In this document: one piece after another, positions 48,601 to 59,261 of the stretch
How the letters are laid out: every line of letters starts with the position of its first letter
How positions within the stretch are numbered: position 1 is the stretch's first letter
NCBI GenBank assembly: GCA_900617975.1
Contig: UZAE01012136.1
Span: forward strand, 1-59,261
DNA from: Rodentolepis nana
Taxonomy: Eukaryota > Platyhelminthes > Cestoda > Cyclophyllidea > Hymenolepididae
Reading direction: 5' to 3'
Length of the DNA: 59,261 nucleotides
Position numbers and translations under genes: made by a program
The notes under the pieces: generated by a model
What the model was told of the DNA's origin: nothing
What the model saw: the letters and a program-made list of their open reading frames with translations, nothing else
Database searches by the model: none

Positions 48601-51600
48601 CCAACGTCTTAGTTAACCTTATTTTTAAACACTGACCTTCAGGTGTTCAAAAAAAACCTTCGTGTTTGGACTTTTTGCAATTATTGCCTGAAGAAGTTAT
48701 TTGAGGCTTTCCTTATGCTTAAGTGGACATTTTGCCGTTGGAGTCGCAACGTAATTCTACATTTACCATGTACGAATAGGTCCATACGGGGCCAAAAATA
48801 TATGCGACACAGTTTAGCCTAGATTTGAATCACTTCCAATTCCTCTGTTTCTTTTTTAACGATTAATTGTTGACAAAGCAATTGCCAAGACATCAATAGT
48901 CTACGGGAAATTGTTCAATCATGAGTTATCAAGTCACGTATTCACTTTTCATTAAATAAAAATAATGCCACTTTATTAAGTAATTCCATCTTTTGTTCTT
49001 ATTTGATTTATTTTAAAGTGTCAGTATGTTAAGAAACCGAGTTGACCAATGGATTGGTTAAAAAATAGAATATGAAGAACGTCCTCAAAAAATGAAGCAA
49101 AACGCCTTTTGCATGAATTTCATCACATTTTTTATTTAACTTAGAGAATTCACACCGCCCTGTTTTCACTGATTGGCTTCGGGTAGACTGCCTTTTCCGT
49201 TGTTCTTGGATTGTGTATTTAAACAATTGAATTTTTTGAAATTGGGAGTGGTAATTTGGAAAAGGATTTCATTCTTTGTTTAATTTGCTTTCGATTGTAA
49301 CATCTATTCACTAACGCGAATGAAATAGCGAATTTTTTGCATTTCCATTTTACATTCAAATAATTAAATCACATTGTTAAATTTATTGAAATCTGAATCT
49401 CCTTTTCAGTCAAGTATAATAATAGACGAATCAAATAGTAACGCAGCGAAATAGTATAAATCTAGCGTTTTATTTCAACTTTACGATCTGCGGAATAAAG
49501 TGCCATCTTGAAATTTCATTTCACTAATTCGAAAATAACGATTATTTTTATGCCAATGTATTGACGTTTCAACTTTTTTCGCTAACTGCTCTGATCTGAA
49601 ACTACAATGTTTTTCATGCAATCAGTGCAAATTTATTAATATGTAAAATATGATTGATTTTTTTAATCAATGCTCCAAAAAGATTAGCAAAAACTCAGTG
49701 GATTGTGGAACATTCTTCACAACTAGTTTGTTTTTCAAATTTGTAAGCTTTGAGTGCTGTACATTTCTATTCCTTTGGTTGCAATAGTTGCATCGACGGC
49801 GTAATTTGCACACGAGGATAAGTAGTTTTCAATGTTTTGTTCAATGAGGGGAAAGTTGAAGTAATATTTGCAGCTTTCAATCTTTAACTCAATTATTGCA
49901 ATTGTGACTGACACACACACACACACACACACACACTGATCGTTTCAACAGGGGCTATCTATTGCTAATGAGTATTCTCTATTTTTTATGGTTTACTTAA
50001 GGAAGTAAATGGAAAAGCAAGCGTTTTTATAAAAATATACGAGTTCTATAATATATTTAATTACAAGTGTTTCAAATTCTCTTTTCCATTAAATAATTAA
50101 GTATGCAATCATTCTGTCCTTCTTTAGACTGCTTCTGGCTGGCAAAGAGTCTTCTTGACTTTGCCCTATCTGGAGAAATTAGCGAACCTCTGGCCTCCCA
50201 TCTCGTACCTGCCACGCAAATTCTCTCACCCAAACCAACTGGTTTACCGTTCCCGCAGGAAAGTAAGTTTGCGTGAGGTTATACCAATTTGTTTTGGCTT
50301 AGTTTTGCCAAAAGGGGGGGGGTAATGCAGTGGGAATTTCTCTTTTGATTGTTGAGTGAGTTCAAACACTTCTTTAACGACTGCTTGCTGAAATTAAGAC
50401 TTTGGTTTGTTGCGATTATAAAAGGTTGTTGGTTGGGTGGGTTTTAGATATCTTATAGTGCATACAAGCTCGTTAACTTTTGGCATTTATAATAGACGTG
50501 TATTAAGACGGGCTTTCAATTAGTGTGTTTATTATATCTTGTCAATTAACGTCATCACTGTTTATCATAGCGTCATATCTGTCTTGAAATTTTCTGTGAT
50601 TGGACTAAAATGTTCCCACTATTGAACCTGAGTTTGCCACTGCATAATATTATTCTGTGTTACCAAACTCTAGCTATTGAAGATAAACATTGGGAAGAAA
50701 ACATATTTCATAGGTCCAATGTTTTTAATTCGCCGATGTTAGCCTCAACACTAAACCTTTTTTATCACCTTCACCAGTTGCAAATATTGAGCTTTATTTT
50801 CGTTATATCAAACAACTGAAAGGAAAATGGCTGAAATATGTGCTATATTTTGTTCAGTTACTATAGTTAAAATTTTTATGGATGTTCCATAAATATTGGA
50901 GCTGTAATTGAGTTCTTACTATGCAATATTTCACACTCTTTGACTTAATATTCTTTGAATCACACACTTCTCCATTCATTTTGTCCGTCCACTTGCTAAT
51001 TTCTGTTCCCCAACATGGTAATTTATCACCGTGTACATCTTCCATGCCAGGTATCATGAACTCGATTTCCATCTCAGCGCGTACGCAGGTTGAGTTTAGC
51101 TAATATAAGGGGTGGTAGGATTCGAATCTCTCATTAGAAAGTCTTCACCCTCTACTCAAAGCACATGAGAACATGAAAATGAATATGAACCCTCGCTCTT
51201 GAAAACCAATATCCACTATTATTTTCGCTTGCGTTTTTGACAGCTAAGCCTCAATCGAATGTTGCAAAAGTGTTAAAGAGTGATATTATAGCGCAGAGTC
51301 CCTAGTCGTAATCCAAGTTTTATAGCAATCCTATTTTCAAGATTAAAATTCTATTATGTAGCTTTTTCCGCTAAATTTCATGCTTAATAACCAAAAATCT
51401 CTGTTGAAGGTGTATTTTTTGTTTCAAACTTTTAGCCATATCAATTCACATCTTATCGTGTTTGAGCTCTGAGTTCATGTTTGATACAACTTGTAGCGTC
51501 ATACGCTTTTGAGTAAGATGAAAGGAAGGCTATTGAAGTCGCTGTCAAAACAGTTGCATAGTTATGAAGGATCAGATTGAAGCATCTCTGTACCTTTTAC

Positions 51601-53188
51601 AAAATTATTATTTATGATAACCTGTTCGTTTTTCGCTTTTCTATTCATCTAATGCAAATTCCTATATCATTTCTCGTGCTTTTGGGACAGTAAAACAATT
51701 CAATACGTGCTGAGGATAGGAGATCACATTTGGCTATAAATCGAAATTGGGGCATCAAGAGAGGTTTACAAAATTGAATCTTCAGATTCAGTTGAGCATT
51801 TTTTATTTCTTCCATATTTACCAACATAAATTTTCGAACGTCAGAACTTCAGTTATCGTTTCCTGCTTCCCTGAATGAATTCATTTTTACAGCGTCTTAA
51901 AATTTATGAAAAATTACAAGGCTGGCCAATCACATTGAACTTTATAAGGTTCCTCTTGCATTGTTTAGCTCTAAGTGTCCGTTTCATGTTAAAATTTTCT
52001 TCAAACTTCGTTGAGCAGTATTGATTTTGAGCCAGTTATGTGAAAGTGCACATTCAGACGAAAAAGTGATTTAAAATTAGTTACATTGCTGTTATCTTGA
52101 TCTTATTTTTTTAGAATATCCAAGATATTCGCCGGCTTACATATTCCAACTTAGTATATCTCATGGGTATTTACCGCACATCTTGTCCAGCCAAAGTTAA
52201 ATGCTGTAAATGGAATTTGTATTTAATTTAGCTAACTGTTGGTAAAATGAAAATCCCTCTACTGGTGCATGGTGGACTCATATTCCGCCTTAATTGGATT
52301 AATTGAGTGATGATAATGATGATGATAAGTTCTTAAGTATAGATTTTATTATTATTTTATTGTCAAATTTTTTTAAATGTTTTGAATGTAGTTTTGCTTT
52401 AAATTAATTAGTCTAATTACCGTTTAAATAACCGAGCTAATTACCATGATTCCCAAGGCAAATAATCGGGTTTAATTTTCAAATAAAATATTTGTAACTT
52501 TCTTTTCGATAACCTGATTTCGTACCTTTTGGTTTAGAAAAGTTAAGGCATTTTTTTCCAATTTTTTGTCTTTTTTTCATTTCCTGATCCGTCTTATTCT
52601 TGGTCGAACCTAAGTTGGTAACTTCTTGGATTGATAACATATTTGGCTATTACTTATAAACTATTACATATTATCCCTCATAATTTTTCCTAAAGTCCAT
52701 GACTAAGTGTTATTTTACATTGGCTTGGTGAAAGGTAAAAATTTACAACTATTTTCGATCGTTACGGATCATTGTTTTCTTAGTATCGTAGAATTTTAAC
52801 TCCGAAATACCCTATTGCTTGCTATTTTCAGAAGTGGATGGATATAGTGGTCTGGGCACAATGTGCATTTGATGGTAGTAAAAATGCGGACTTAAGGGAA
52901 CATTCCAGGTGAAATAAAACGTCCAGTCAATTATAGCGTTGGAATCAATGATTAAAAGCTGTGCTAATGATTTAACGTATCAAGGCTTCTCTTTCACTAG
53001 ATTCGAAATTTGAAGACTACAGTCGAGTCGTGCAGAAAAGCGGCACTCGCGATACACCTCCAGTATACCGACCTCTACAGCAGTGCAGGGCTGGTCCTCC
53101 AAGAGCACTGGTTGCGCCGGTTACTATGGATAAAGAAATGCAAGTTTTCTTACTTTTTTGCATTAATGTATCGTTTATTATCACATAA
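27604..53188 (+). CDS. MBTPS1: Membrane-bound transcription factor site-1 protease (S1P/SKI-1)
   Basis: A Golgi subtilase that cleaves SREBP, ATF6 and GlcNAc-phosphotransferase precursors. Exons: 27604-27685, 27760-27914, 27963-28083, 28419-28450, 28526-28576, 29575-29757, 30266-30727, 30801-30952, 31027-31189, 31456-31581, 35775-36017, 36493-36566, 36691-36786, 41754-41869, 42374-42533, 44525-44605, 44683-44726, 45784-46098, 50128-50262, 53001-53188 (end uncertain). Phases agree throughout. The signal peptide is about residues 1-22 ([16 protein letters not shown]). Catalytic residues are D174 (GIFDTG), H222 (GHGT), N322 (IGNDGP) and S398 (SGTSAASP). Downstream, [46 protein letters not shown] and [11 protein letters not shown] match the animal protein. 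If exon 20 runs to its own stop the product is 992 aa (human 1052), with only a short hydrophobic C-terminus. More 3' exons are possible. Confidence 0.9.
32251..32445 (+). pseudogene. Mariner/Tc1-type transposase remnant in an S1P intron
   Basis: The reading [11 protein letters not shown], then [27 protein letters not shown] and ADQHFQFS follows the N-terminal helix-turn-helix order of mariner transposases (WxxRFxxG, DDPRxGRP, IrELAxxxxxS). Two in-frame stops interrupt it and TGA ends it at 32443-32445. No DDE catalytic part or terminal inverted repeat was found, so it is a dead fragment within the 4.2-kb intron 31582-35774. Confidence 0.7.
35089..35106 (+). repeat. (CT)n microsatellite
   Basis: A run of CT dinucleotides inside the 4.2-kb S1P intron, followed by CCCT. 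Confidence 0.9.
37725..38116 (-). pseudogene. Unrecognised coding-like segment, antisense inside an S1P intron
   Basis: On the minus strand an ATG at 38116 opens 43 codons (including [20 protein letters not shown]) ending in TAA near 37987. A second frame then stays open for about 88 codons from 37990 to 37725, including [18 protein letters not shown] and [20 protein letters not shown]. The segment is clearly less AT-rich than its flanks and the two frames are adjacent, as expected for a once-continuous ORF with a frameshift, or two exons joined at [28 protein letters not shown] loosely resembles an EF-hand loop, but position 12 is Arg rather than Glu. I cannot assign a family. Confidence 0.3.
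39594..39656 (+). repeat. tRNA-like sequence, likely SINE head or tRNA pseudogene
   Basis: Contains an RNA polymerase III B-box-like motif GGTTTGATTCC (39634-39644) flanked by ACGG and CACTGG, and looks like the 3' two-thirds of a tRNA. The A box is degraded and no cloverleaf can be closed, so it is not a working tRNA gene. It lies about 300 nt before the LINE remnant in the same intron. Confidence 0.4.
39956..40430 (+). mobile_element. 5'-truncated non-LTR retrotransposon (LINE), C-terminal ORF remnant plus 3' tail, copy B
   Basis: The ORF at 39956-40240 contains [20 protein letters not shown] followed by HLHRLGVY and [14 protein letters not shown]. This FRLRTGHxxLxxHLHRxG pattern, with a C-terminal Cys-containing segment, is typical of the end of jockey/R1-like retroelement ORF2. 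After a frameshift near 40230 the continuing text [20 protein letters not shown] runs to a stop at about 40290. A C14 run (about 40328-40341), a block shared with copy A (40355-40397) and an (AAT)n tail (to about 40420) follow. It is inactive and lies in the 5-kb S1P intron 36787-41753. Confidence 0.75.
45424..45613 (+). repeat. GGT/G-homopolymer tract with an assembly gap
   Basis: TGG repeats (45424-45449) run into G14, then 140 N (45464-45603), then G10. The tract lies in the S1P intron 44727-45783. The gap is flanked by G runs on both sides, so its real length and content are unknown. Confidence 0.95.
49911..49936 (+). repeat. (AC)n microsatellite
   Basis: About 13 AC units in the S1P intron 46099-50127. 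Confidence 0.95.
50900..51163 (-). repeat. tRNA-derived SINE-like element (minus strand)
   Basis: On the minus strand, positions 51163-51109 contain an A-box-like TTTGAGTAGAGGG and a clear B box GATTCGAATCC (118-128 within 51118-51128), ending CTACCACCCC like a tRNA acceptor end. A body of about 200 nt that is less AT-rich than its flanks follows, down to about 50900. The body has no known protein similarity that I recognise. It lies in the S1P intron 50263-53000. The 3' boundary is a guess. Confidence 0.4.
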
Positions 53189-54655
53189 AGGAGTAAGCTT
53201 TGCGCTAACAAGAATGAGAAGTTTAATAGCATGATGTATTAATTAATTACTAAAAAAAACTGATTATACCTTTGTTTCCAGATTAACCATACATCTTACT
53301 TTTCGTGTATTGAGTTTTTCCTTTTTGCTTTTAATGAGTGATATTTTCTGTGAAAATTTGAACTCGGACTTTCAAAACTCTTTTGAGTATTTAACTGCAC
53401 TTTACTCAGCGGTTGGCACAAATCGTCAAAACCTTCTGCATTTCCTGTTAATCATACTTTTTAGTTTGTTCTTTTTTATAACTTCTTAGATAAATGCCTT
53501 CTCTTTTAATTCCATTGTGTTAAGAAACGAGACGGGTTTTTTTAAGTGTTAGCCTGGCCTTGGCGAAAATAAAGTGGTAGACCTTTGTGCCTCCTTATTG
53601 GAAAATTAAAATTATACACCTGTTAGAACTTTTTCTAAATGCGGTGGATTATCTAACTAATATAACAACGAATGCACTAGATTTTAGTACAACTTTCAGT
53701 TAGACAACCCTTTCGTCGCGACATCATTTCTACTCTCATAAATACTGGAAATTTTTTGCAGTCTTTAAAGGTTTCCCTTTCTCTTTCAGTACTAAACTTT
53801 ACGTGTTTCATGTTGTCTCAGTCCTCATAACCGGTCTGTGCTACTTATAAGTGAATGATTTTCCTGTTTTGAGTTCGTTAAACGGTGTGTTGTTCGATTT
53901 GACGCAAAGAGTGTGGACACCTTCATAGATGTCGTTTATTTGCTTTGCATAATTTGAGCATGAAAATATACACTGGTTGAAAGGCAGAGATGTGTTGTCG
54001 TTCGGGTTTAAAGTTTTCTCGGCCATAGTTAAAGAAATCTTGCTGGTTTTCCTCTGTTTTTTTAATGTGTAGCTTTTAAATGAAGCCGGCATCTGCATTC
54101 AGATCTGAATATTTCGATCACTCAAGTTCTTTTATAGTCGAGAGAGCGTTCTAATGCCTGATCATCTGTCACGTTTCGTCAATTTTAACGATCCTGGGTT
54201 ATTTTTAAGTCATTATATGAAATTGAACTTTTAGGGGTTAGCAAAACATTGATTGCTGGTTTATTTTCTCACAGCACTTTCGCTTTCTACCAGTGTAAAC
54301 TTTTTTCCAAAATATCATTCAGACAATTTAACAATTAATTTATAAACAATCGTATATTTGTCATAAATGCTCATGGCATTAGTCATCTGAGCAGGTTATT
54401 TGCCCTTTCGCCTCATTGATTTTTTTATTAATGAAGCACAATGCGTGTTAGAGTTTATTTGCCTATTGAGAAACCTCGAATCCCATATTTTATTTCTTAA
54501 GTTTAGCACATGCATTTTAATATCTAATTCTACGAGAAAAATTGTAATCATCTAATATCTCCCCTCATTCTCTCAAGATTTACCTTGTTAATGGTCACCT
54601 CAATAAAATTTCATTATATCGTTCATAACAACAAACCACCAAAAACTAGTAATCC

Positions 54656-54658
<3 letters not shown>

Positions 54659-54688
<30 letters not shown>
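54659..54688 (+). repeat. (GT)n microsatellite
   Basis: About 15 GT units in the 3' flank. Confidence 0.95.
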
Positions 54689-54690
<2 letters not shown>

Positions 54691-55420
54691 TATTTGAGTC
54701 TGTTCATCCTTGGAACTGGTTATCAAGTTGAAAGTATCCGCTTGACTTGGGCATCAGTGGCAGCAGTAGAAAAGTCGGGGAAATTTGTTTTCCTTAACAA
54801 GTTTCTACTATTTTCATCACTCAGCTTTTAATCTAATTACTAGCTTTTAGTGGTCTCACTTTCTTTAATTCCGCTAATAATGAAGAAAACAAAGCAAAAA
54901 ATAAAATTATAAATAATGTAATACATTCAACGTTAATTTAGGTCTAGCCAGTCCTTTATGCGTCGGTTGTTTTAGTTAACCAATTGTTATGGAGGTTATT
55001 TTTTTCCCTTAATAATTGATTGTGTTCAATTAGTGTATATCTGTACTAGCTTCGAGGAAATATAGGATTATTCTAAAATTTCATCTGCTTGTGAATTAAA
55101 ATTGTTCCTTCCCATCCATCGTGTTTTAGGGTTACTTTTTCTTGAATCTCGTTGCCTACTTCAGGCTAAACAATTCCCTCAGTTTATCTCATGTGTGCCG
55201 ATATCCGAATTCACATTACACTCCTAGCCAAATTGTCATTCTCCCATCTAGACCATAAACGCTTACCATTCGCCTGTGTTTCGAACCCCAAGTATTAATA
55301 AATTAAAGGCGAATTTGCACTCATTTTTTTAAATTTAATTTGGATGCTACTTCCTGAAGATCTGTTCTTTTCCTACTTTTTGCTAATGAATTTCTTTGAA
55401 GTATTTTTGTGTAGCATTAG

Positions 55421-55489
55421 GCTCGTTTTGAATTGACTGTAGAAATAAACGGTGTGGAAGTTGCAATGGACACCACTTTAAGAACGAAG
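55421..55489 (+). CDS. Orphan exon candidate (23 codons)
   Basis: A 69-nt open block bounded by a pyrimidine-poor acceptor (gcattag) and a good donor (AAG|gtaggt). It encodes RFELTVEINGVEVAMDTTLR within 23 codons, a strikingly protein-like sequence for this T-rich region. It is phase 0-0. It could be a further S1P exon (weak resemblance to the human stretch after the last aligned exon) or the exon of another gene. No family is assigned. Confidence 0.2.
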
Positions 55490-58400
55490 GTAGGTATTAA
55501 TGCCTATTATCTTACTTATTCTTTTCCCTCATCTTAAATATTGCATAAAACAAATGTACTGTATTGGGCAGCTAAATGAAGGTCTATGCTTAAAACTTCA
55601 CAATTTCTTTATTGAGATTTGCCTCCTGTTCCATCTTCATAGATGTGTCTTCCTATTTCGTCATGTCTTGTTTGCACCGTGGTCAATCTGCACATCTGTC
55701 AGTCCAGCCTTCTCATGTGGTCGATTCTTACTTGTGCACGTCTAGTGTTTCAGATGTCTGATCTTCCTGGGTATTTCTGGTTAGCAATTAGAGCTGCTCT
55801 AGAATTCCTTCCATTTTCCCAAGTGAAGCAATAATGACGTTTCCCTTAACGGGTTTTTAAAAGTTAATTACATTAATTATGTTCTTTCCTGCATGAGGTT
55901 TAGGCATGCTCATTTGGTAGATGCGTGCAAGCTTTATACTTTATGATTTTATTATTACGTATTCCGTTAAAATAGTATGCCTTTATTAACATAACTGCGT
56001 ACATAAATCATTCTAAAGTTTACCATTTTCTCTCTTTAACTGACTGCTGCTACTTTAACGAGAAAGCAACTGTAGTGGAGATTTACTGACTGCAGGCTAT
56101 TGTATGAATGGGTTAAATGGTAAAGTGTTCTTTTTTCCGCAAAACGTGCTCGGTTAAATGTGAACTTTAATTAAGAATTGTAGGAGATTCTTAACACAAT
56201 TAAAATTGAAAGGATCAATTGTCAGTTATTGATTGACACTTATATAGATTAACTCAGATAATTCAATTAGAAAGAACGTATCCGCACTTTTTATTGTTCT
56301 GCTTTATAAAGTAAATAATATTGAAGTTAAATATAAATAACTGGAATTCAATATTTTGTAAGAGGGAAGATGGCTTTAAATACACCTTTTTAAAATAATT
56401 ATATCTTAAGGAACAGGGCTTTTTACTATTATTTGCCCTATTTTAGCATTTTCTGTCCAAATTTGTATTCAAGCTGGTTTGAGGGTTTAATGCGGCATTA
56501 ATAAATTACTTTCTTTTGTATTTCAATTAAATATCCGACTTGTTTGAAACTTGAAGCGCTGAAAACAATGCTCGAAAAAATACTTGAAGACATATATGCT
56601 GGCAAATTTGTGGACATTCAAAGTTTGTAAATCATGCGCTATTCTCTGTACTCTCGCCTTTAGTCGTTTCAGATGATTTCCCTTCGTTAGATCTAAATTT
56701 TGCGCATAGATGTTAGAATTTTCTCAAATACAGTTATTGTGTTTGATTTATCAAAGGGGCTAGAAGCTGTTATGATAAAACAGTTGAGATATGCATCAAC
56801 GCATATCTATTTAATTACCCCTTCAAGTTGGTCTTGTCTGCCTTTAGTGATTGATATAGGTTTGCAGTGTTTGCCACGAAAATTTTGCTAAAATTGGGCT
56901 TGGAGTGAGTGAAGACGAATTTTTAATGCTGATACAATTTATTCACTTTTTATCTCTTAATTCTAATACAGGAGAGTTAGCACGTATTCTTTTCTTACAC
57001 TTTTTCCTACTTTCAATAGGTGTATTTTCTACTATTGTTTTATCTCTGATTGCATTTTCACCTACGAATCAATGGTGTTTGCCTTTTTCGATCACTTTTT
57101 TCTCAGACTTTCTTTTCAACAATTTCAAAAAACGGTTTTGGGAGCTGTTAAATTGTTTTGAGAAAGTGAGTGAAGTGTGGTTGTGGTTGGCTTTAAAGTG
57201 AACCACTCTTATTTACCATCTCTCATTAAAAATGCAAGTGAGTTTTGTGCCTTCTAGGTTTTACTAGGTGTTATGCCAGATTCAGCGGCCTGGTTTATTG
57301 CGCTACCATCTCAGGTAGAACATTTAAGGCATTTTATTCAATGGTTAACAGAAAATCTGAATTTATACTACATCTTTGTTGCTGTTGAAAGAGTTCACAA
57401 GTCAGACAAGTGACATCTTTTATTAGAAACTCGCCTTCTAACTCATTTTGGTCGCTAGGAGTCGATAGGGTTCGTCGGCTTTTCACTTGATTTGACAGGT
57501 GACCACTTTTCTCCAGTAATGCTTCCTTGGCAAACATTTTACCGAAAGAAGTAAATTTATACTCCCTGTTCCAAGGATAAAGTTAGATTTCAAATTTATA
57601 GTTTGGCGGAGTTACGTTTTATTTTATTAGTCTTGACACTGTGAGCAGCTGAGTAATGACCGCATAAATATCTGTCGTCTGAATACTAATACCCGAATAT
57701 TAACAATCCCGATGCACTCTGGCATAAGTGTGGGGATATCAGAAAAAGGTCAAGAAATGCAACCGCCTCCCCTCCCCCCACCCATTCCTCTTCAAACTGT
57801 TATCCAATCAAATTTTTTATTGTAAGTTTATGAAATTATTTGAAGTACGTTATCTCTTCCATCGTGTTTCTGCCTTTTTTTGTTGTATCTAAAGGCCTTT
57901 TGCTTCACAGTCCTTCTGATTATTACCGGTAGTAAGGAAAAATATGCTCATTTCTTATCTCGAAATGTGACTGTAAGTGCTTAATGAAGACTAAGAGGTG
58001 GGACAAAATTCACTAAGAGTAATGTCAAGTTATCAAAGTGTACCACCCCCATTTGGCATTTTAGTTTGCAGCTGGGCAGTATTTACTTCATGGACAGGAT
58101 ATGTTCCAAACTTTGAATTTCACAGGCTTTTTGTGCTTTATCAGGAAGGATAGATTTGGTCCTTTCGATCCGTTTTGTTCTTTCAACGGTTGTGAATGAT
58201 ATTTTACGTCTTATTATTTTAATATAACAAAGTAAGGGTAGGTGACTTTTTCAAGCATTGATATGGTATTATTACTGACCATATGGATGCGGATTTTCTT
58301 ATTTTTAAAAAATATGGGAATTTCAAAGCAGCACTCTAAATTGCAGAAATGCATTGGAGTCAGGTAATAATTGCATCTAATCAATGAAAAAAATCGAAAC

Positions 58401-59261
58401 TTAAAGGATTTTATCTGAAAATTGGGGTTTTTTAGTTTATATTTAATAAATATTGTTCAGTAATTGGAGATCCTTTGCTACAGCCCAAAACTTAGAGTAA
58501 ATCTGTGTTTACTTTGGCGAAAGTCATCAACTACACGAAGGTTCTACTCAGATTAGCCAATAGACCCGTAGAAATAGATGCAGTATGTTGAATGTTGGCT
58601 AACTTTTGTATACCGTTCATTTCGTTTTATAGGAAGATAAAGTGCTCGACTAATTACGGGGAAATGATTTTATCACGTTTGTGTCTTCGTTTTTCATGCG
58701 GAAATCTTGGCAGGTTCACAGTTTTCAATTCCAGTGTTTTAGGTATCGAATTGTTTGATTTCACTCTTAAGTGTGTATCCGGGAAATTTAAATTTGTTCT
58801 GATACAAGTGAGTTAATTTTTATTTTACCAAATACCATGAGCATAAGTGAAGGACGGTTCTGGTATCTTTATATGGAAATGCTTATTAAAGCGAGCCTGA
58901 TCAGATTTCAAATTTGGTTTAACTTTCTGTGATGGTTTTCTTTATTTTATTCAATATAATTAAAATTCTCCCCTTCGCCAAATAAGCAATGTTATACTAT
59001 TTATATCGACGCGAAAAGTATTTTTTCTCACACTTTGGGTGGTAAAAGTGCTTCACAAAGTTTATTTAAACGCTTTTCTTTATTAAGTGACTGTTAATTA
59101 ATATCTTGTCTTATTAATTGGTTCTTTTTACTGATCACAATCGCCATGGTCTTCCTTTGAACATGCGGTCCATTTTCTCGACTGTTTACGTTTTTTATCT
59201 CGGGGATACAAAACCCATCTCGATGTCGACAGATTTCCTTTGCCTACGCAGCAGACACCCC

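Larger units (their letters stand above)
53189..59261. other. 3' flank: no gene firmly seen
   Basis: About 6 kb of T-rich sequence. ORFs here (for example 56905-57201) are hydrophobic because of T-richness and show no domain. One splice-bounded exon candidate lies at 55421-55489 (listed). The region may still hold terminal S1P exons or introns of a gene beyond the window. Confidence 0.45.

Noticed and set aside
56905..57201. Hydrophobic ORF resembling a membrane protein
   Set aside because: The hydrophobicity follows from T-rich DNA (many Phe/Leu codons); no domain, no splice context.
1..59261. CRISPR array, prophage or bacterial operon
   Set aside because: The genes are split by spliceosomal introns and are metazoan; no regularly spaced direct repeats were seen.

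Overview
The window is nuclear DNA of an animal, most likely a flatworm and probably a tapeworm. It is AT-rich, and its genes are split into many exons by GT-AG introns plus one GC-AG intron. Most short introns fall into two tight size classes, about 32-48 nt and about 64-79 nt; I recall a bimodal intron distribution of this kind being reported for tapeworms. The proteins are clearly metazoan orthologues. Transposable-element debris (LINE, mariner, tRNA-derived SINE-like) sits mainly in the long introns of the last gene.

Layout. 1592-2872 (+): an intronless RhoGAP-fold protein resembling RACGAP1 that lacks the catalytic arginine finger. 3445-3660 (+): an unrecognised small ORF. 4647-8002 (+): cytosolic phenylalanyl-tRNA synthetase alpha subunit (FARSA), 10 exons. 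8334-10365 (-): a STRAD-type pseudokinase, 3 exons, convergent with FARSA. 11625-13568 (+): an SLC35F1/F2-type membrane transporter, 3 exons. 16496-25189 (+): tyrosyl-tRNA synthetase, 13 exons. 27604 to about 53188 (+): membrane-bound transcription factor site-1 protease (S1P/MBTPS1), at least 20 exons over more than 25 kb. From 53189 to the end only one weak exon candidate is visible.

The main discovery candidate is the tyrosyl-tRNA synthetase. The model reads through about 993 codons and encodes two tandem TyrRS units in one polypeptide, followed by one EMAPII-like C-terminal domain. Unit 1 keeps all the signature motifs. Unit 2 is recognisable along its whole length but has lost the tyrosine-binding residues and the KMSKS loop, so it looks like a fused pseudo-synthetase. 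Four exon junctions lie at equivalent places with identical phases in both units, which points to internal duplication of genomic DNA rather than a retro-fusion or misassembly. The layout recalls the double-length TyrRS of trypanosomatids, but here in an animal and with an EMAPII tail.

The genes do not form an operon-like pathway. Two serve translation (FARSA, YARS). The others serve signalling (STRAD with LKB1/MO25; the RACGAP1-like protein), small-molecule transport (SLC35F) and Golgi proteolysis (S1P). All coordinates were read by eye from the sequence; exon borders rest on reading-frame continuity, splice consensus and recalled family sequence.
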